From DATHTC01 sp035456465 (GTDB lineage: Bacteria; Actinomycetota; Thermoleophilia; Gaiellales; Gaiellaceae), in assembly GCA_035456465.1 (NCBI GenBank), contig DATIDD010000033.1, positions 32,051 through 96,050 on the forward strand: a stretch of DNA of 64,000 bases, in the 5' to 3' direction. A program made the translations under genes and the position numbers. A model generated the notes under the pieces. That model was given only the letters and a program-made list of their open reading frames with translations, was not told the origin of the DNA and did not search any database. The first letter of the stretch is position 1. Each line of letters begins with the position of its first letter. Below, one piece after another: positions 1-7,557 of the stretch.

Positions 1-1206
1 AGCGACGTCGTCGCCGCCCAGGTGATCGAGCGCCAGGGCCTGGACCTGACCTCCGAGGAGCTGCTGAAGGACCTCCACGTGTCGGCGAAGCCGCAGAGCT
101 CCGTGCTCGAGGTGAGCTACGACTCGCCGGACAAGCAGCAGGCGGTCGCGACGCTCGCGGAGGTCGGCCGCGTGTTCACGGCGCTCGTGGACGAGAAGCT
201 GGGCGGCGCCACGGTGACGACGGACGCCGGCGAGGTGCGGACGCCGATCACGGCGACGGTCTTCGACCCGGCGCACCTCGAGCCCGACCCCGTCTCGCCC
301 CGGTGGGTCCGCAACATCGGCTTCGCGGCGGTCCTCGGCCTCGTCCTCGGCCTCGTCCTCGCGTTCGCCCGGGACAGCGTCGACAACCGGCTCCGCAACC
401 GGCACGAGGCAGAGGAGTGGTTCGCCGCGCCGGTCATCGGGACGCTTCCCAAGGGCGTCCGCGGCAGCCCGCCCTCCGGCCTCCTGAGCGCCCGCCGGCG
501 TGGGGCGGCCAGGGACATGGACGCGCTCCACCTGCTGCGCGCGAACCTGGAGTTCGCGGCCGCCGGGAACGCGTCGACGATCCTCGTCACGAGCGCCGTG
601 CCCGAGGAGGGCAAGAGCACGCTCGTCGCCAACCTCGGCGTCGCGCTCGCGCTCTCGGGGAAGAACGTCGTCTGCGTCGAGGCGGACATGCGGCAGCCGA
701 AGCTGAACACCTACCTCGACGCCGCCGGCGCCTCCGTCGGCCTCGCGGACGTCCTCGAGGGCGGCGTGGCGCTGCAGGCGGCGATGCGCGACGTGCCCCT
801 CGACGTCCCGAGGCTCGGCCCGGTGCGCGCCGTCGTGGGCGAGCCCGGGAGCGCCGCGCCCGAGAAGACCACCGGCCGGCTCAGCGTCGTCGCGAGCGGG
901 ACGCCGCCGCCCGACCCGGCCACGCTCCTCACGCCCGATTCCGTCTCGGAGCTCGTCGCCGCGCTGTCGGAGGAGGCCGACTACGTGATCGTCGACGTCC
1001 CGCCGCTGCTCGCCGTGGCCGACGCGTTCCCGTTCGTGCTGACCTCGGACATGGTGATCGTGGTCGCCAGGCAGGGGAAGACGACCCGCCAGAACGCCGA
1101 GGCGGTGCGCAGGACGCTGCATGGGCTCGGCGCCCGCGTGTCGGTCGTGATCACGGACGCCGACCGCAGCGAGGGCTACGGCTACGGCTACGGAAGGAGG
1201 TCGTGA
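1..1206 (+). CDS. Wzz-type chain-length protein fused to BY-kinase (5' end outside window)
   Basis: Membrane protein that controls polysaccharide polymerisation and autophosphorylates on tyrosine. The reading frame is open from base 1, so the true start lies upstream; the GTG at 22 is internal. Visible parts are a Wzz periplasmic tail, a transmembrane helix near bases 300-370, then a cytoplasmic P-loop domain. The BY-kinase Walker A (SAVPEEGKST) begins at base 592, Walker A' reads VVCVEADMRQP, and Walker B is YVIVDVPP. The C-terminus is a GYGYGYG tail with three tyrosines at bases 1177-1191, the usual autophosphorylation cluster. It heads a five-gene GTGA-coupled operon with a glycosyltransferase and a deacetylase. 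Family assignment is secure; the polymer is unknown. Confidence 0.9.
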   Translation, partial: SDVVAAQVIERQGLDLTSEELLKDLHVSAKPQSSVLEVSYDSPDKQQAVATLAEVGRVFTALVDEKLGGATVTTDAGEVRTPITATVFDPAHLEPDPVSPRWVRNIGFAAVLGLVLGLVLAFARDSVDNRLRNRHEAEEWFAAPVIGTLPKGVRGSPPSGLLSARRRGAARDMDALHLLRANLEFAAAGNASTILVTSAVPEEGKSTLVANLGVALALSGKNVVCVEADMRQPKLNTYLDAAGASVGLADVLEGGVALQAAMRDVPLDVPRLGPVRAVVGEPGSAAPEKTTGRLSVVASGTPPPDPATLLTPDSVSELVAALSEEADYVIVDVPPLLAVADAFPFVLTSDMVIVVARQGKTTRQNAEAVRRTLHGLGARVSVVITDADRSEGYGYGYGRRS

Positions 1207-1595
1207 GCCGTCCGGGGCTCGTGACGGGGCTCTCGCTCCTCCTCGTCGCGCTCGCCTCCGGTTGCGCCGGCCAGGTGGACGCGACGAGCTCGGACACCAT
1301 CCCGAACGAGCTGCACACGCGCGAGGCCTACCTCGACACGCCGGTCGTCACCGACGACCAGGCTCGCGCCGTCGCGCCGCGCTCGACCCGGACCGAGGTC
1401 GAGGCGAGGCTCGGCCGCTCGCACGTCGGGTATCGGCGAGGGGGGCGCGCGTGCACGCTGTACCCGATCATCGGCACGCAGCGGCGCGACGCGTTCGGGA
1501 GCCCGTTCGCCGACGAGTGGGAGCTCTGCTTCGACGCCGCCGGGCGGCTGGCGGCGAAGACGCGCATCCGCAACGCCGACCCGCCGCGTGCGTGA
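1203..1595 (+). CDS. Small predicted lipoprotein, possibly SmpA/BamE-like fold
   Basis: 130-aa protein of unknown function. A hydrophobic signal (GLSLLLVALASGC) ends in a lipobox-like ASGC with the modifiable cysteine at residue 21, so it should be anchored outside the membrane. The C-terminal half (TEVEARLGR, a Tyr/Cys-containing middle, ELCFDAAGRL near the end) resembles the short SmpA/OmlA two-strand repeat, but this is a weak similarity judged by eye. The GTG start at 1203 overlaps the kinase stop (GTGA) and follows an AAGGAGG at 1194-1200; an in-frame GTG at 1221 is the alternative. Its place between the chain-length kinase and a glycosyltransferase suggests a role in polymer handling or export. 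Confidence 0.7.
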   Translation: MSRPGLVTGLSLLLVALASGCAGQVDATSSDTIPNELHTREAYLDTPVVTDDQARAVAPRSTRTEVEARLGRSHVGYRRGGRACTLYPIIGTQRRDAFGSPFADEWELCFDAAGRLAAKTRIRNADPPRA

Positions 1596-2578
1596 CGAGG
1601 ATCGAGCGCGTCTCCGTCGTCGTCCCGCTGCTCGACGAGGCGAAGCGGGTCGAACGGCTCGTGGCCGACATCGCGGGGCAGGACTTCGAGGGCGAGCTCG
1701 AGGTGCTGTTCGCCGACGGGGGGTCGCGAGACGGCACGGTCGAGCTGCTGACGGCCGCGGCCGGGCGCGAGGGCCTGGCGATCGAGGTGCTCGACAACCC
1801 GGAGCGGCTGGTCGCGCCGGCGCTCAACCGCTGCATCGCCCGGGCGACCGGCGACCTGATCGTCCGCCTCGACGCCAAGTCGACCTACCCGCCCGACTAC
1901 GTGCGGCTGCTGGCGCGGGCCGCCGAGGAGACCGGCGCGTCGAACGTGGGCGCGCTCGTCGTGCCCGTCGGGAAGACGGTCGTCGAGCGGGCGGCGGCGG
2001 CGGCGATGGCCAGCCCGTTCGGGGGGATCATGTGGTGGCGCGAGGGCTCGTCGGGCGAGCGGGTCGAGGTCGACACCGTCTACTGCGGCGCGTTCCGGCC
2101 CGAGGTCTTCCGCGAGGTGGGGCTCTTCGACGCGGAGATGGGCCCGGACCACGACGAGGAGCTCAACCTCAGGCTGCGCGAGGCCGGCGGCCGGATCGTC
2201 CTCGACCCGTCGATCCGCGCGTACTACCGGCCGGTCGGGACGTACCGCGAGCTCTACGGCAAGTACTACGACTACGGCCGCTACAAGGTCCGTGTGATGG
2301 AGAAGCACCGGCGGGTCCTGAGCGTCCGGAGCCTCGTCCCGCCGGTCTTCGTCGCCTCGCTCGCCGTGCTCGCCCCGCTCGCGGCGCAGTCGACCGCCGC
2401 ACGGCGACTGCTCGCGCTCGAAGGCGCCGCCTACGCCGCCGGCGCGCTCGGCCTCGGCGCGGACAGCGTCCGGCGTCGCAGCGAGCCGTGGACGCTCCTG
2501 CCCGCGGTGGCCGCCGCGTTCGCGACCTTCCACGTCGCCTTCGGCGTCGGCTTCCTGCGCGGGCTCGTGCGCCGGTGA
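1592..2578 (+). CDS. GT2 family glycosyltransferase, ExoA-like
   Basis: Transfers a sugar from a nucleotide donor to a lipid-linked or growing glycan at the inner membrane face. The 328-aa protein opens with the GT-A strand VSVVVPLLDEAKR, carries the nucleotide-binding DGGSRDGT, a DAKS in the DxD position, and the acceptor/base region GPDHDEELNLRLREAGG. Three hydrophobic C-terminal segments (from about base 2335) match the ExoA-type architecture of a soluble catalytic domain followed by membrane helices. The GTG start at 1592 overlaps the lipoprotein stop as GTGA, implying translational coupling. Sugar specificity cannot be read from sequence. Confidence 0.87.
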   Translation: MTRIERVSVVVPLLDEAKRVERLVADIAGQDFEGELEVLFADGGSRDGTVELLTAAAGREGLAIEVLDNPERLVAPALNRCIARATGDLIVRLDAKSTYPPDYVRLLARAAEETGASNVGALVVPVGKTVVERAAAAAMASPFGGIMWWREGSSGERVEVDTVYCGAFRPEVFREVGLFDAEMGPDHDEELNLRLREAGGRIVLDPSIRAYYRPVGTYRELYGKYYDYGRYKVRVMEKHRRVLSVRSLVPPVFVASLAVLAPLAAQSTAARRLLALEGAAYAAGALGLGADSVRRRSEPWTLLPAVAAAFATFHVAFGVGFLRGLVRR

Positions 2579-3984
2579 GGGAGCCGCTGCCGCCGCCCGC
2601 TCCGCCGGGGCCCGACGAGCTGACGCCGACCTACGCCGAGCACGCCTGGCTCGCCGCGGTCGTGCCGGCCGACGCCAGGCGCTTCCGGGTCGCCGATCCC
2701 GCGCTCGCGCGGACGCTGCGCTACGCGGGCGCCGAGCTCGTCGAGGACGGCGCCGAGGTCGAGATCGGCCGGCCCGAGGACCTCTCCGGGCGGGCGCCGG
2801 TCGCGATCGTGACCCTGAACACCGGGGTGCCGAACGTCCCGTCGCGCGTCCGCCAGGTCGTGCGCCGCCTGGCGTGGAGCGCCGAGGCCCGCGCGCGCGC
2901 CGAGCTCGTCCGCCGGCAGCTCCGGCGCCGCGGCTACCCGCACGTCCGGGTGATCCCGTGGGACGTCGAGCAGGTGCTGAGGCTCCCCGGCGCGCCGAGC
3001 GCGCCCCACGTGCGGACGTCCGAGCGGTTCCCGCGGCGGGCGCTGCTCGTCGCCGGCCGGGCGCCGATGCGCGCGACCGCGCTCGACGCGGCGACGGCCG
3101 CGGCCGCGGCGGCATCGGGCGACCGCTCCGCCGCGACCTGGCCGCTACTGCGGGCCGGGTCGCTGCTGGCGATCGCGGACGCAACGGTGCTGCGCGTCGC
3201 GATCGGCCCCGGCCGCGAGCGCATCGACCGGCAGGCCGGGGTCCTCGCCGGGCTCGCCGCCGCGATCGAGGACGGCCCCCTGGCCGGCGTCGTGCCGGCC
3301 CTCCTCGCGACGGGGGACGCCGGGCTTGCGCGCTGGTCGGTCGAGCGGCGCCTGCCGGGAGCGCACGCGCCCGAGCGGATCCCGCCGGGGCTGCTCGCGG
3401 ACTGCCTCGGCTTCCTCGACGCGCTCGAGCGCTGCGGCGACGCCGACGGCGAGCCGGTGACGGCGGCCGCGCGGGCGGAGGCGCTGGGGCGCCTCGTGCC
3501 GGGCCGCGCCTCGGAGCTGGCGGCCATCGGCGCGCGCGTCGACGCGGCGACCGCCCCGCTCGGCCGCGTGTTCGGCCACGGCGACTTCTGGTCGGACAAC
3601 CTCCTCGTCCGCGACGGCCGCCTCGCCGGCGTCGTCGACTGGGAGAGCGCGGGGCCCGGACGCCTGCCGCTCCTCGACCTCTTCCAGCTGACGCTCGTCG
3701 GCCGGATGGGAGGCGATCCCTACGCGTGGGGCCGCGTCGTCGTCGAGTACCTCCTCCCCGCGTGCCGGCGCGGGGGCGACGACGTCGTGCGCGCGTCGCT
3801 GCGACGTACCGGTCGTGACCCGGGCCCCGAGGGGCTCGAGGCCCTCGCGCTCGCGTACTGGCTCGACCGGGCGACGTCCCAGCTGACGGCGCACGTCGGC
3901 CGCCTCGGCGACCGGGCGTGGATGGACTCGAACGTCGAGCTCGTGCTCGCCGCCGTCTCGGCGGGCGCCGGAGGCCGGCGGTGA
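2575..3984 (+). CDS. APH/choline-kinase-fold phosphotransferase with N-terminal extension
   Basis: 469-aa protein whose C-terminal half is a kinase-like APH domain. The catalytic loop HGDFWSDN places the base at Asp337 (His335-Gly-Asp) with the metal-binding Asn342, and DWE (Asp355-Glu357) supplies the second metal ligand. The N-lobe begins around residue 180. The first 170 or so residues match nothing I recognise; they contain a possible Rossmann-like stretch (APVAIVTLNTG) and an Arg-rich helix. The GTG start overlaps the GT2 stop (GTGA). In a glycan operon a sugar or amino-alcohol kinase is more likely than an aminoglycoside-resistance enzyme, but the substrate is unknown. Confidence 0.78.
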   Translation: MREPLPPPAPPGPDELTPTYAEHAWLAAVVPADARRFRVADPALARTLRYAGAELVEDGAEVEIGRPEDLSGRAPVAIVTLNTGVPNVPSRVRQVVRRLAWSAEARARAELVRRQLRRRGYPHVRVIPWDVEQVLRLPGAPSAPHVRTSERFPRRALLVAGRAPMRATALDAATAAAAAASGDRSAATWPLLRAGSLLAIADATVLRVAIGPGRERIDRQAGVLAGLAAAIEDGPLAGVVPALLATGDAGLARWSVERRLPGAHAPERIPPGLLADCLGFLDALERCGDADGEPVTAAARAEALGRLVPGRASELAAIGARVDAATAPLGRVFGHGDFWSDNLLVRDGRLAGVVDWESAGPGRLPLLDLFQLTLVGRMGGDPYAWGRVVVEYLLPACRRGGDDVVRASLRRTGRDPGPEGLEALALAYWLDRATSQLTAHVGRLGDRAWMDSNVELVLAAVSAGAGGRR

Positions 3985-4781
3985 GCGACGTGCTCGTGCT
4001 CTGCTACCACGCGGTCAGCGAGCGCTGGCCGGCCGAGCTCGCGGTCACCCCGGCGGCGCTCGACGAGCAGCTCCGCTCGCTGCTGGCCCGCGGCTACCGG
4101 TTCGCCACCTTCCACGAGGCGGTGTCGGCACCGCCGACCGGCCGCGTCGTCGCGGTCACCTTCGACGACGGCTACCGCTCCGTGCTCGACGCCGCCTTCC
4201 CGGTCCTCTCGGGGCTGGGCGTCCCGGCGACGGTGTTCGTCTGCACCGACTTCGTCGACCGGGGCGGCGCGATGTCCTGGCGGGGGATCTCGGACTGGGC
4301 CGGCGGGCCGTATGCGTCGGAGCTCGCGGCGCTCTCCTGGGCGGAGCTGCGGACGCTCGGCGCGGCCGGGTGGGAGGTCGGCTCGCACACGCGGACGCAT
4401 CCGTTCCTCACCGCGCTGGCGGACGGGCCGCTCGAGGACGAGCTCGTCGGCTCGCGCGCGCGGTGCGAGGAGGCGCTCGGCGTCCCGTGCCGCTCGCTCG
4501 CGTATCCCTACGGGGACTTCGACGCGCGCGTGGTCGAGCGGGCGGCGGCCGCCGGGTACACCGCCGCGTGCGCGCTGCCCACGCGCGCCTCGGCCGCGGC
4601 GCCGCTCGCGTGGCCCCGCGCCGGCGTGTACCGCCGGGACGGGCGCGTCTCCTTCCGGCTGAAGACCTCGCCGACGCTGCGGCGGCTGCGGGCGCTGCCC
4701 GGCGGGCCGGCGCTCGACCGTGTCTACCGGGCCTGGCCGCGGCGGCGCCCGGAACCGGACGCCCGCCCGCGCAGCAGCTGA
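3981..4781 (+). CDS. Polysaccharide deacetylase (NodB domain, CE4)
   Basis: Removes N- or O-acetyl groups from a carbohydrate using a divalent metal. The 266-aa protein holds the NodB motifs in order: TFDDGY (residues 60-65, with the catalytic base Asp62 and metal ligand Asp63), SHTRTH (135-140, metal ligands His136 and His140) and YPYG (175-178). No signal peptide is seen, so it may act on a cytoplasmic or lipid-linked intermediate, or be exported another way. The GTG start at 3981 overlaps the preceding stop (GTGA), placing it last in the polysaccharide operon. Its last 58 bases overlap, tail to tail, the metallophosphoesterase gene on the other strand. Confidence 0.9.
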   Translation: MSDVLVLCYHAVSERWPAELAVTPAALDEQLRSLLARGYRFATFHEAVSAPPTGRVVAVTFDDGYRSVLDAAFPVLSGLGVPATVFVCTDFVDRGGAMSWRGISDWAGGPYASELAALSWAELRTLGAAGWEVGSHTRTHPFLTALADGPLEDELVGSRARCEEALGVPCRSLAYPYGDFDARVVERAAAAGYTAACALPTRASAAAPLAWPRAGVYRRDGRVSFRLKTSPTLRRLRALPGGPALDRVYRAWPRRRPEPDARPRSS

Positions 4782-5524
4782 CGCCGTGGGCCCGCGTCCG
4801 CCGCGGGCGGCTCGTGCAGCGCGGCGGCGGGAAGGCCCGCGCGGCGGAGGGCGGCCAGCGCCGCCTCGACGTCGTACTCGACCGCGAGGAAACGCGCCGT
4901 GTCCGCGTCGAGGTCGAGCACGAGGCCGCGGGCGACCGGCTCGCGCTCGCGCGACTGTCCGACGGCTCCCGGGTTCAGGAGCCAGCGCTCGGTCGCGCCC
5001 AGCTCCACCGGGACGCCGGTGTCGCGCGCCCCGAGGTCGGCGCCGTAGGCGAGCGGGGCGTGCGTGTGCCCGAGTACGAGCAGCCGCGCCGCCGAGCGTC
5101 CGCCCGCCAGCGCCTCGAGCTCCCGCGCCGCGGCGGCCGGTCGCGCGACGTACCGCCACGGGTCGTGGAGCGAGCCGTGGGCGACGACGACCCCGTCCGC
5201 CGGCTCGTCGTGCAGCGGGAGCTCCCGGAGGTAGGCGCGGACGTCGTCGCGCAGCGCGCGCTTCGTCCAGCGGAGCGTCTCGAGCGCGAGGCGGCCGCAG
5301 CGGCTCTCGTCCTGGCGACCGGACGCGACGAGGTCGTGGTTCCCGGCGACGGAGCGGACCCCGAGGGCGCGCAGCCGGTCGACGCACTCGTTCGGCGAGG
5401 CGCCGTAGCCGACGAGGTCGCCGGCGCAGAGCCACGCGTCGATGCGCTCGCGCCCGAGGGCCGCGACGACCGCCTCCAGGGCGGGGAGGTTCCCGTGGAC
5501 GTCGGAGAGGACGCCGTAGCGCAT
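4724..5524 (-). CDS. Calcineurin-like metallophosphoesterase (YfcE/MJ0936 type)
   Basis: Predicted cytosolic phosphodiesterase or phosphatase with a two-metal centre. The 266-aa protein shows the full ligand set: SDVHGN at the N-terminus, GDLVGYG, GNHD, VVVAHGS, GHTHAP and NPGAVGQSR. The family domain ends about 35 residues before the stop; the Arg-rich tail lies in the 58-base overlap with the deacetylase gene and may be unstructured. Upstream a TACCGT (5535-5540 complement) sits 10 nt before the ATG, giving a very short leader. Substrate unknown; relatives act on model phosphodiesters and cyclic nucleotides. Confidence 0.85.
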   Translation of the reverse strand: MRYGVLSDVHGNLPALEAVVAALGRERIDAWLCAGDLVGYGASPNECVDRLRALGVRSVAGNHDLVASGRQDESRCGRLALETLRWTKRALRDDVRAYLRELPLHDEPADGVVVAHGSLHDPWRYVARPAAAARELEALAGGRSAARLLVLGHTHAPLAYGADLGARDTGVPVELGATERWLLNPGAVGQSREREPVARGLVLDLDADTARFLAVEYDVEAALAALRRAGLPAAALHEPPAADAGPRRQLLRGRASGSGRRRGQAR

Positions 5525-5552
5525 CGCCTGCGAGACGGTAGCGGCGAGGCGC

Positions 5553-7301
5553 CTAGCGCATCTCGCCGCACGCGCTGCTCGCGAGCTCCCGCGTGGGAGC
5601 GAACTGCGGGCCGAGCTGCAGGACGCGCATGTGGCGGAGCAGCGCAGGCGGGAGGTAGGCGTACGCCTCGTCGCCCCAGAACGGCAGGTACGGGTTGGAC
5701 GCGAAGCTCTGCGGGTTGACGGCGGTGAGGCTCGTCGTCCCGGCCGTGTCGGCGAGGTACATCCCGTACACCTGCAGCGCCCGCGCGATCACCCGCTGCC
5801 ACGGGGCGAGGCCGAGCGAGTCGAGGTCGAGCCCCGGGTCGAGCTGGACTCGGGCGCCCTCGGGGATCGGCAGCGCGCCGGCCGGCAGCGTCAGGCCGAC
5901 CGCCGCGCCCGTCTCGCTCTCGGGCCGGCCGTCGCTGTCGGTCGCCGGGAGCACCGGGCCGCCGGCCTTCGTGAAGGGGTGGCCGAAGACGAGCGCGTGG
6001 TCGATCGAGCCGCGCTCCAGCTCCTCCGGCCGGATCAGCCCGGCGAGGTTGGCGAACCCGGACGCACGGGTGGAGAGCGCGGCGGCGTGGATCCCCGGCC
6101 CGTCGAGCGCTCCGCGGTTCGCCCACCGTGCCTGCCAGCCGCCGTCCTCGCGGCGGAACAGCTTGTAGTACTCGTAGAAGCAGCCCGAGTCGCGGTCGAT
6201 CACGGCCATGTGCATGTCGCCGGCCGGGTCGGGACGCGCGTCGGCGGGGAACGGGACGTCGAGCAGCTGGTGCGCGGGGATCGTCCACGGGGCATCGAGC
6301 GCGACGCTCGTGCGAGGGGTCGTGCGGTCGGCGTAGTAGACGGGCACGGACCACCGCTTCACCGAGACGGAGAAGCCCTTCTGCGCGGCCGCGTACTCCA
6401 TCCCGGCCGTCATCGCCGACGAGCTCGGGTCGACCGCCGCGCCGGCCGGGATCGGCGTGTTGAGCGGGCTCGCGTCCGAGAACCAGCGGCCGCCGGCGAG
6501 GGCGGGGGGCGCCGGGACGGGAGCCGATCCGCTTCCGGCGGGCCGCAGGGCGAGCACCTGTCCGATCGTCGCAGCGCGCGACCCGGACCGGAGCCGCGCC
6601 ACCCGGCGGCCGGTCGCGCCCGACGACGCGCCCGCGGCGTCTCCGCCGGCGAGGGCCAGCCCGCGGCGGATCGTGCCGACGGCGGCGCGGTAGCGGACGG
6701 CGAGGCCGGACGGCGCCGCGAGGGCGCGCCCGCCGCTGCCGGCGAAGAAGGCGACGACGACGGGCTCGGCCGTCCCCGCCCTGATCGAGGGCGCCACTGC
6801 CGACGACGTCTGCCGGGCGGCGCGGCCGCCGTGCCCGGCGAGCGGGCGCGCGCGGTCGATCCCCCGATAGGCGATGACCGCGGCGGCGGCGGCGTGCCGC
6901 CCGTGCCACCGCCAGGCGTACCGGCGTGGCTCGCCGGCTCCGGCCACGCGGACGTAGAGCGCCTGGCTGAGCGAGCCGGTCGCGCTGCGGCTGGCGTCGC
7001 GCCGGACGAGCCGCCACCCCGGCGGCGGGCGCAGACCGAGGCGCCCGGAGGCGCGGACGGCCACGGCCGCCACGAGCACGTCGCCCGCCCGGACCGCGGC
7101 GGGCCGGGCGACGGCGAGCGACGACGTGCGACCGGCGGCGCGCGCATGGACGGTCGCGAGCGCGCGGGAGGAGGACGCGGAGCCCGGTGACGACGAGACG
7201 GCCGACGGGGCGGCGAGCGGAGCGGTCGCCCCCGCGAGTGCCGAGGTCGCGGCGAGCGAGGCCACGACGACGGCGCGCAGCAGCGTCGGGCGAGCCAGCA
7301 T
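5553..7301 (-). CDS. Large secreted protein of unknown function
   Basis: 582-aa protein starting at the ATG at 7301, where a clear signal peptide begins (MLARPTLLRAVVVASLAA, then an Ala-rich cleavage region). An in-frame start at 7520 would add an implausible Arg-rich tail. Residues about 50-260 look like an extracellular beta-sandwich repeated in other high-GC actinobacterial proteins (AVRAGDVLVAAVAV, PPPGWRLVRR, AYRGIDRARP). The second half (GGRWFSDASPLNTPIP onward) is rich in Trp and Tyr and has AVIDRDSGCFYEYYKLF, like a carbohydrate-processing or binding module, but I cannot name the family. It sits between two surface-glycan operons and is probably a wall or matrix protein. Confidence 0.7.
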   Translation of the reverse strand: MLARPTLLRAVVVASLAATSALAGATAPLAAPSAVSSSPGSASSSRALATVHARAAGRTSSLAVARPAAVRAGDVLVAAVAVRASGRLGLRPPPGWRLVRRDASRSATGSLSQALYVRVAGAGEPRRYAWRWHGRHAAAAAVIAYRGIDRARPLAGHGGRAARQTSSAVAPSIRAGTAEPVVVAFFAGSGGRALAAPSGLAVRYRAAVGTIRRGLALAGGDAAGASSGATGRRVARLRSGSRAATIGQVLALRPAGSGSAPVPAPPALAGGRWFSDASPLNTPIPAGAAVDPSSSAMTAGMEYAAAQKGFSVSVKRWSVPVYYADRTTPRTSVALDAPWTIPAHQLLDVPFPADARPDPAGDMHMAVIDRDSGCFYEYYKLFRREDGGWQARWANRGALDGPGIHAAALSTRASGFANLAGLIRPEELERGSIDHALVFGHPFTKAGGPVLPATDSDGRPESETGAAVGLTLPAGALPIPEGARVQLDPGLDLDSLGLAPWQRVIARALQVYGMYLADTAGTTSLTAVNPQSFASNPYLPFWGDEAYAYLPPALLRHMRVLQLGPQFAPTRELASSACGEMR

Positions 7302-7412
7302 GATCGAGCGGTCGGCACGACGGGAGGCGCGCTGAAGCGCTTGCGATCCCTCGAACGGGCGATCGGCGGCGAGGTCCACTCCGGCGGCCAGGGCCCCGGC
7401 CCCGCGCGCTCC

Positions 7413-7418
7413 TATACT
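7413..7418 (+). promoter_or_regulatory. Candidate -10 element (TATACT) for the ATP-grasp operon
   Basis: TATACT is a near-consensus -10 hexamer in an otherwise extremely GC-rich 256-base divergent region (7302-7557). It would start transcription near base 7425. No clear -35 is visible at the expected distance. The predicted transcript begins upstream of the ATP-grasp coding homology, which supports a coding start between 7425 and 7500. Confidence 0.4.
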
Positions 7419-7557
7419 CGGCGCGTCCAGCGACCGAGATCTCGCCCTGCGCTCCCGCGACCCAAGCCTCGACCGACGCGAGGGCCGGCCTCCCGCCGTC
7501 GTCCTCGGGCGCGGCGTCACCGGTCTCGGGACGGCGCGATGCGTCGGGCGGAGAGGG

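Noticed and set aside
1328..3184. A 618-codon minus-strand ORF across the polysaccharide operon
   Set aside because: Antisense to the GT2 and phosphotransferase genes, both with clear motifs; the product is Arg/Pro repeats.
2575..3984. Aminoglycoside resistance gene
   Set aside because: The APH fold is shared by many kinases, and the operon context and unknown N-terminal domain favour a metabolic or glycan kinase.
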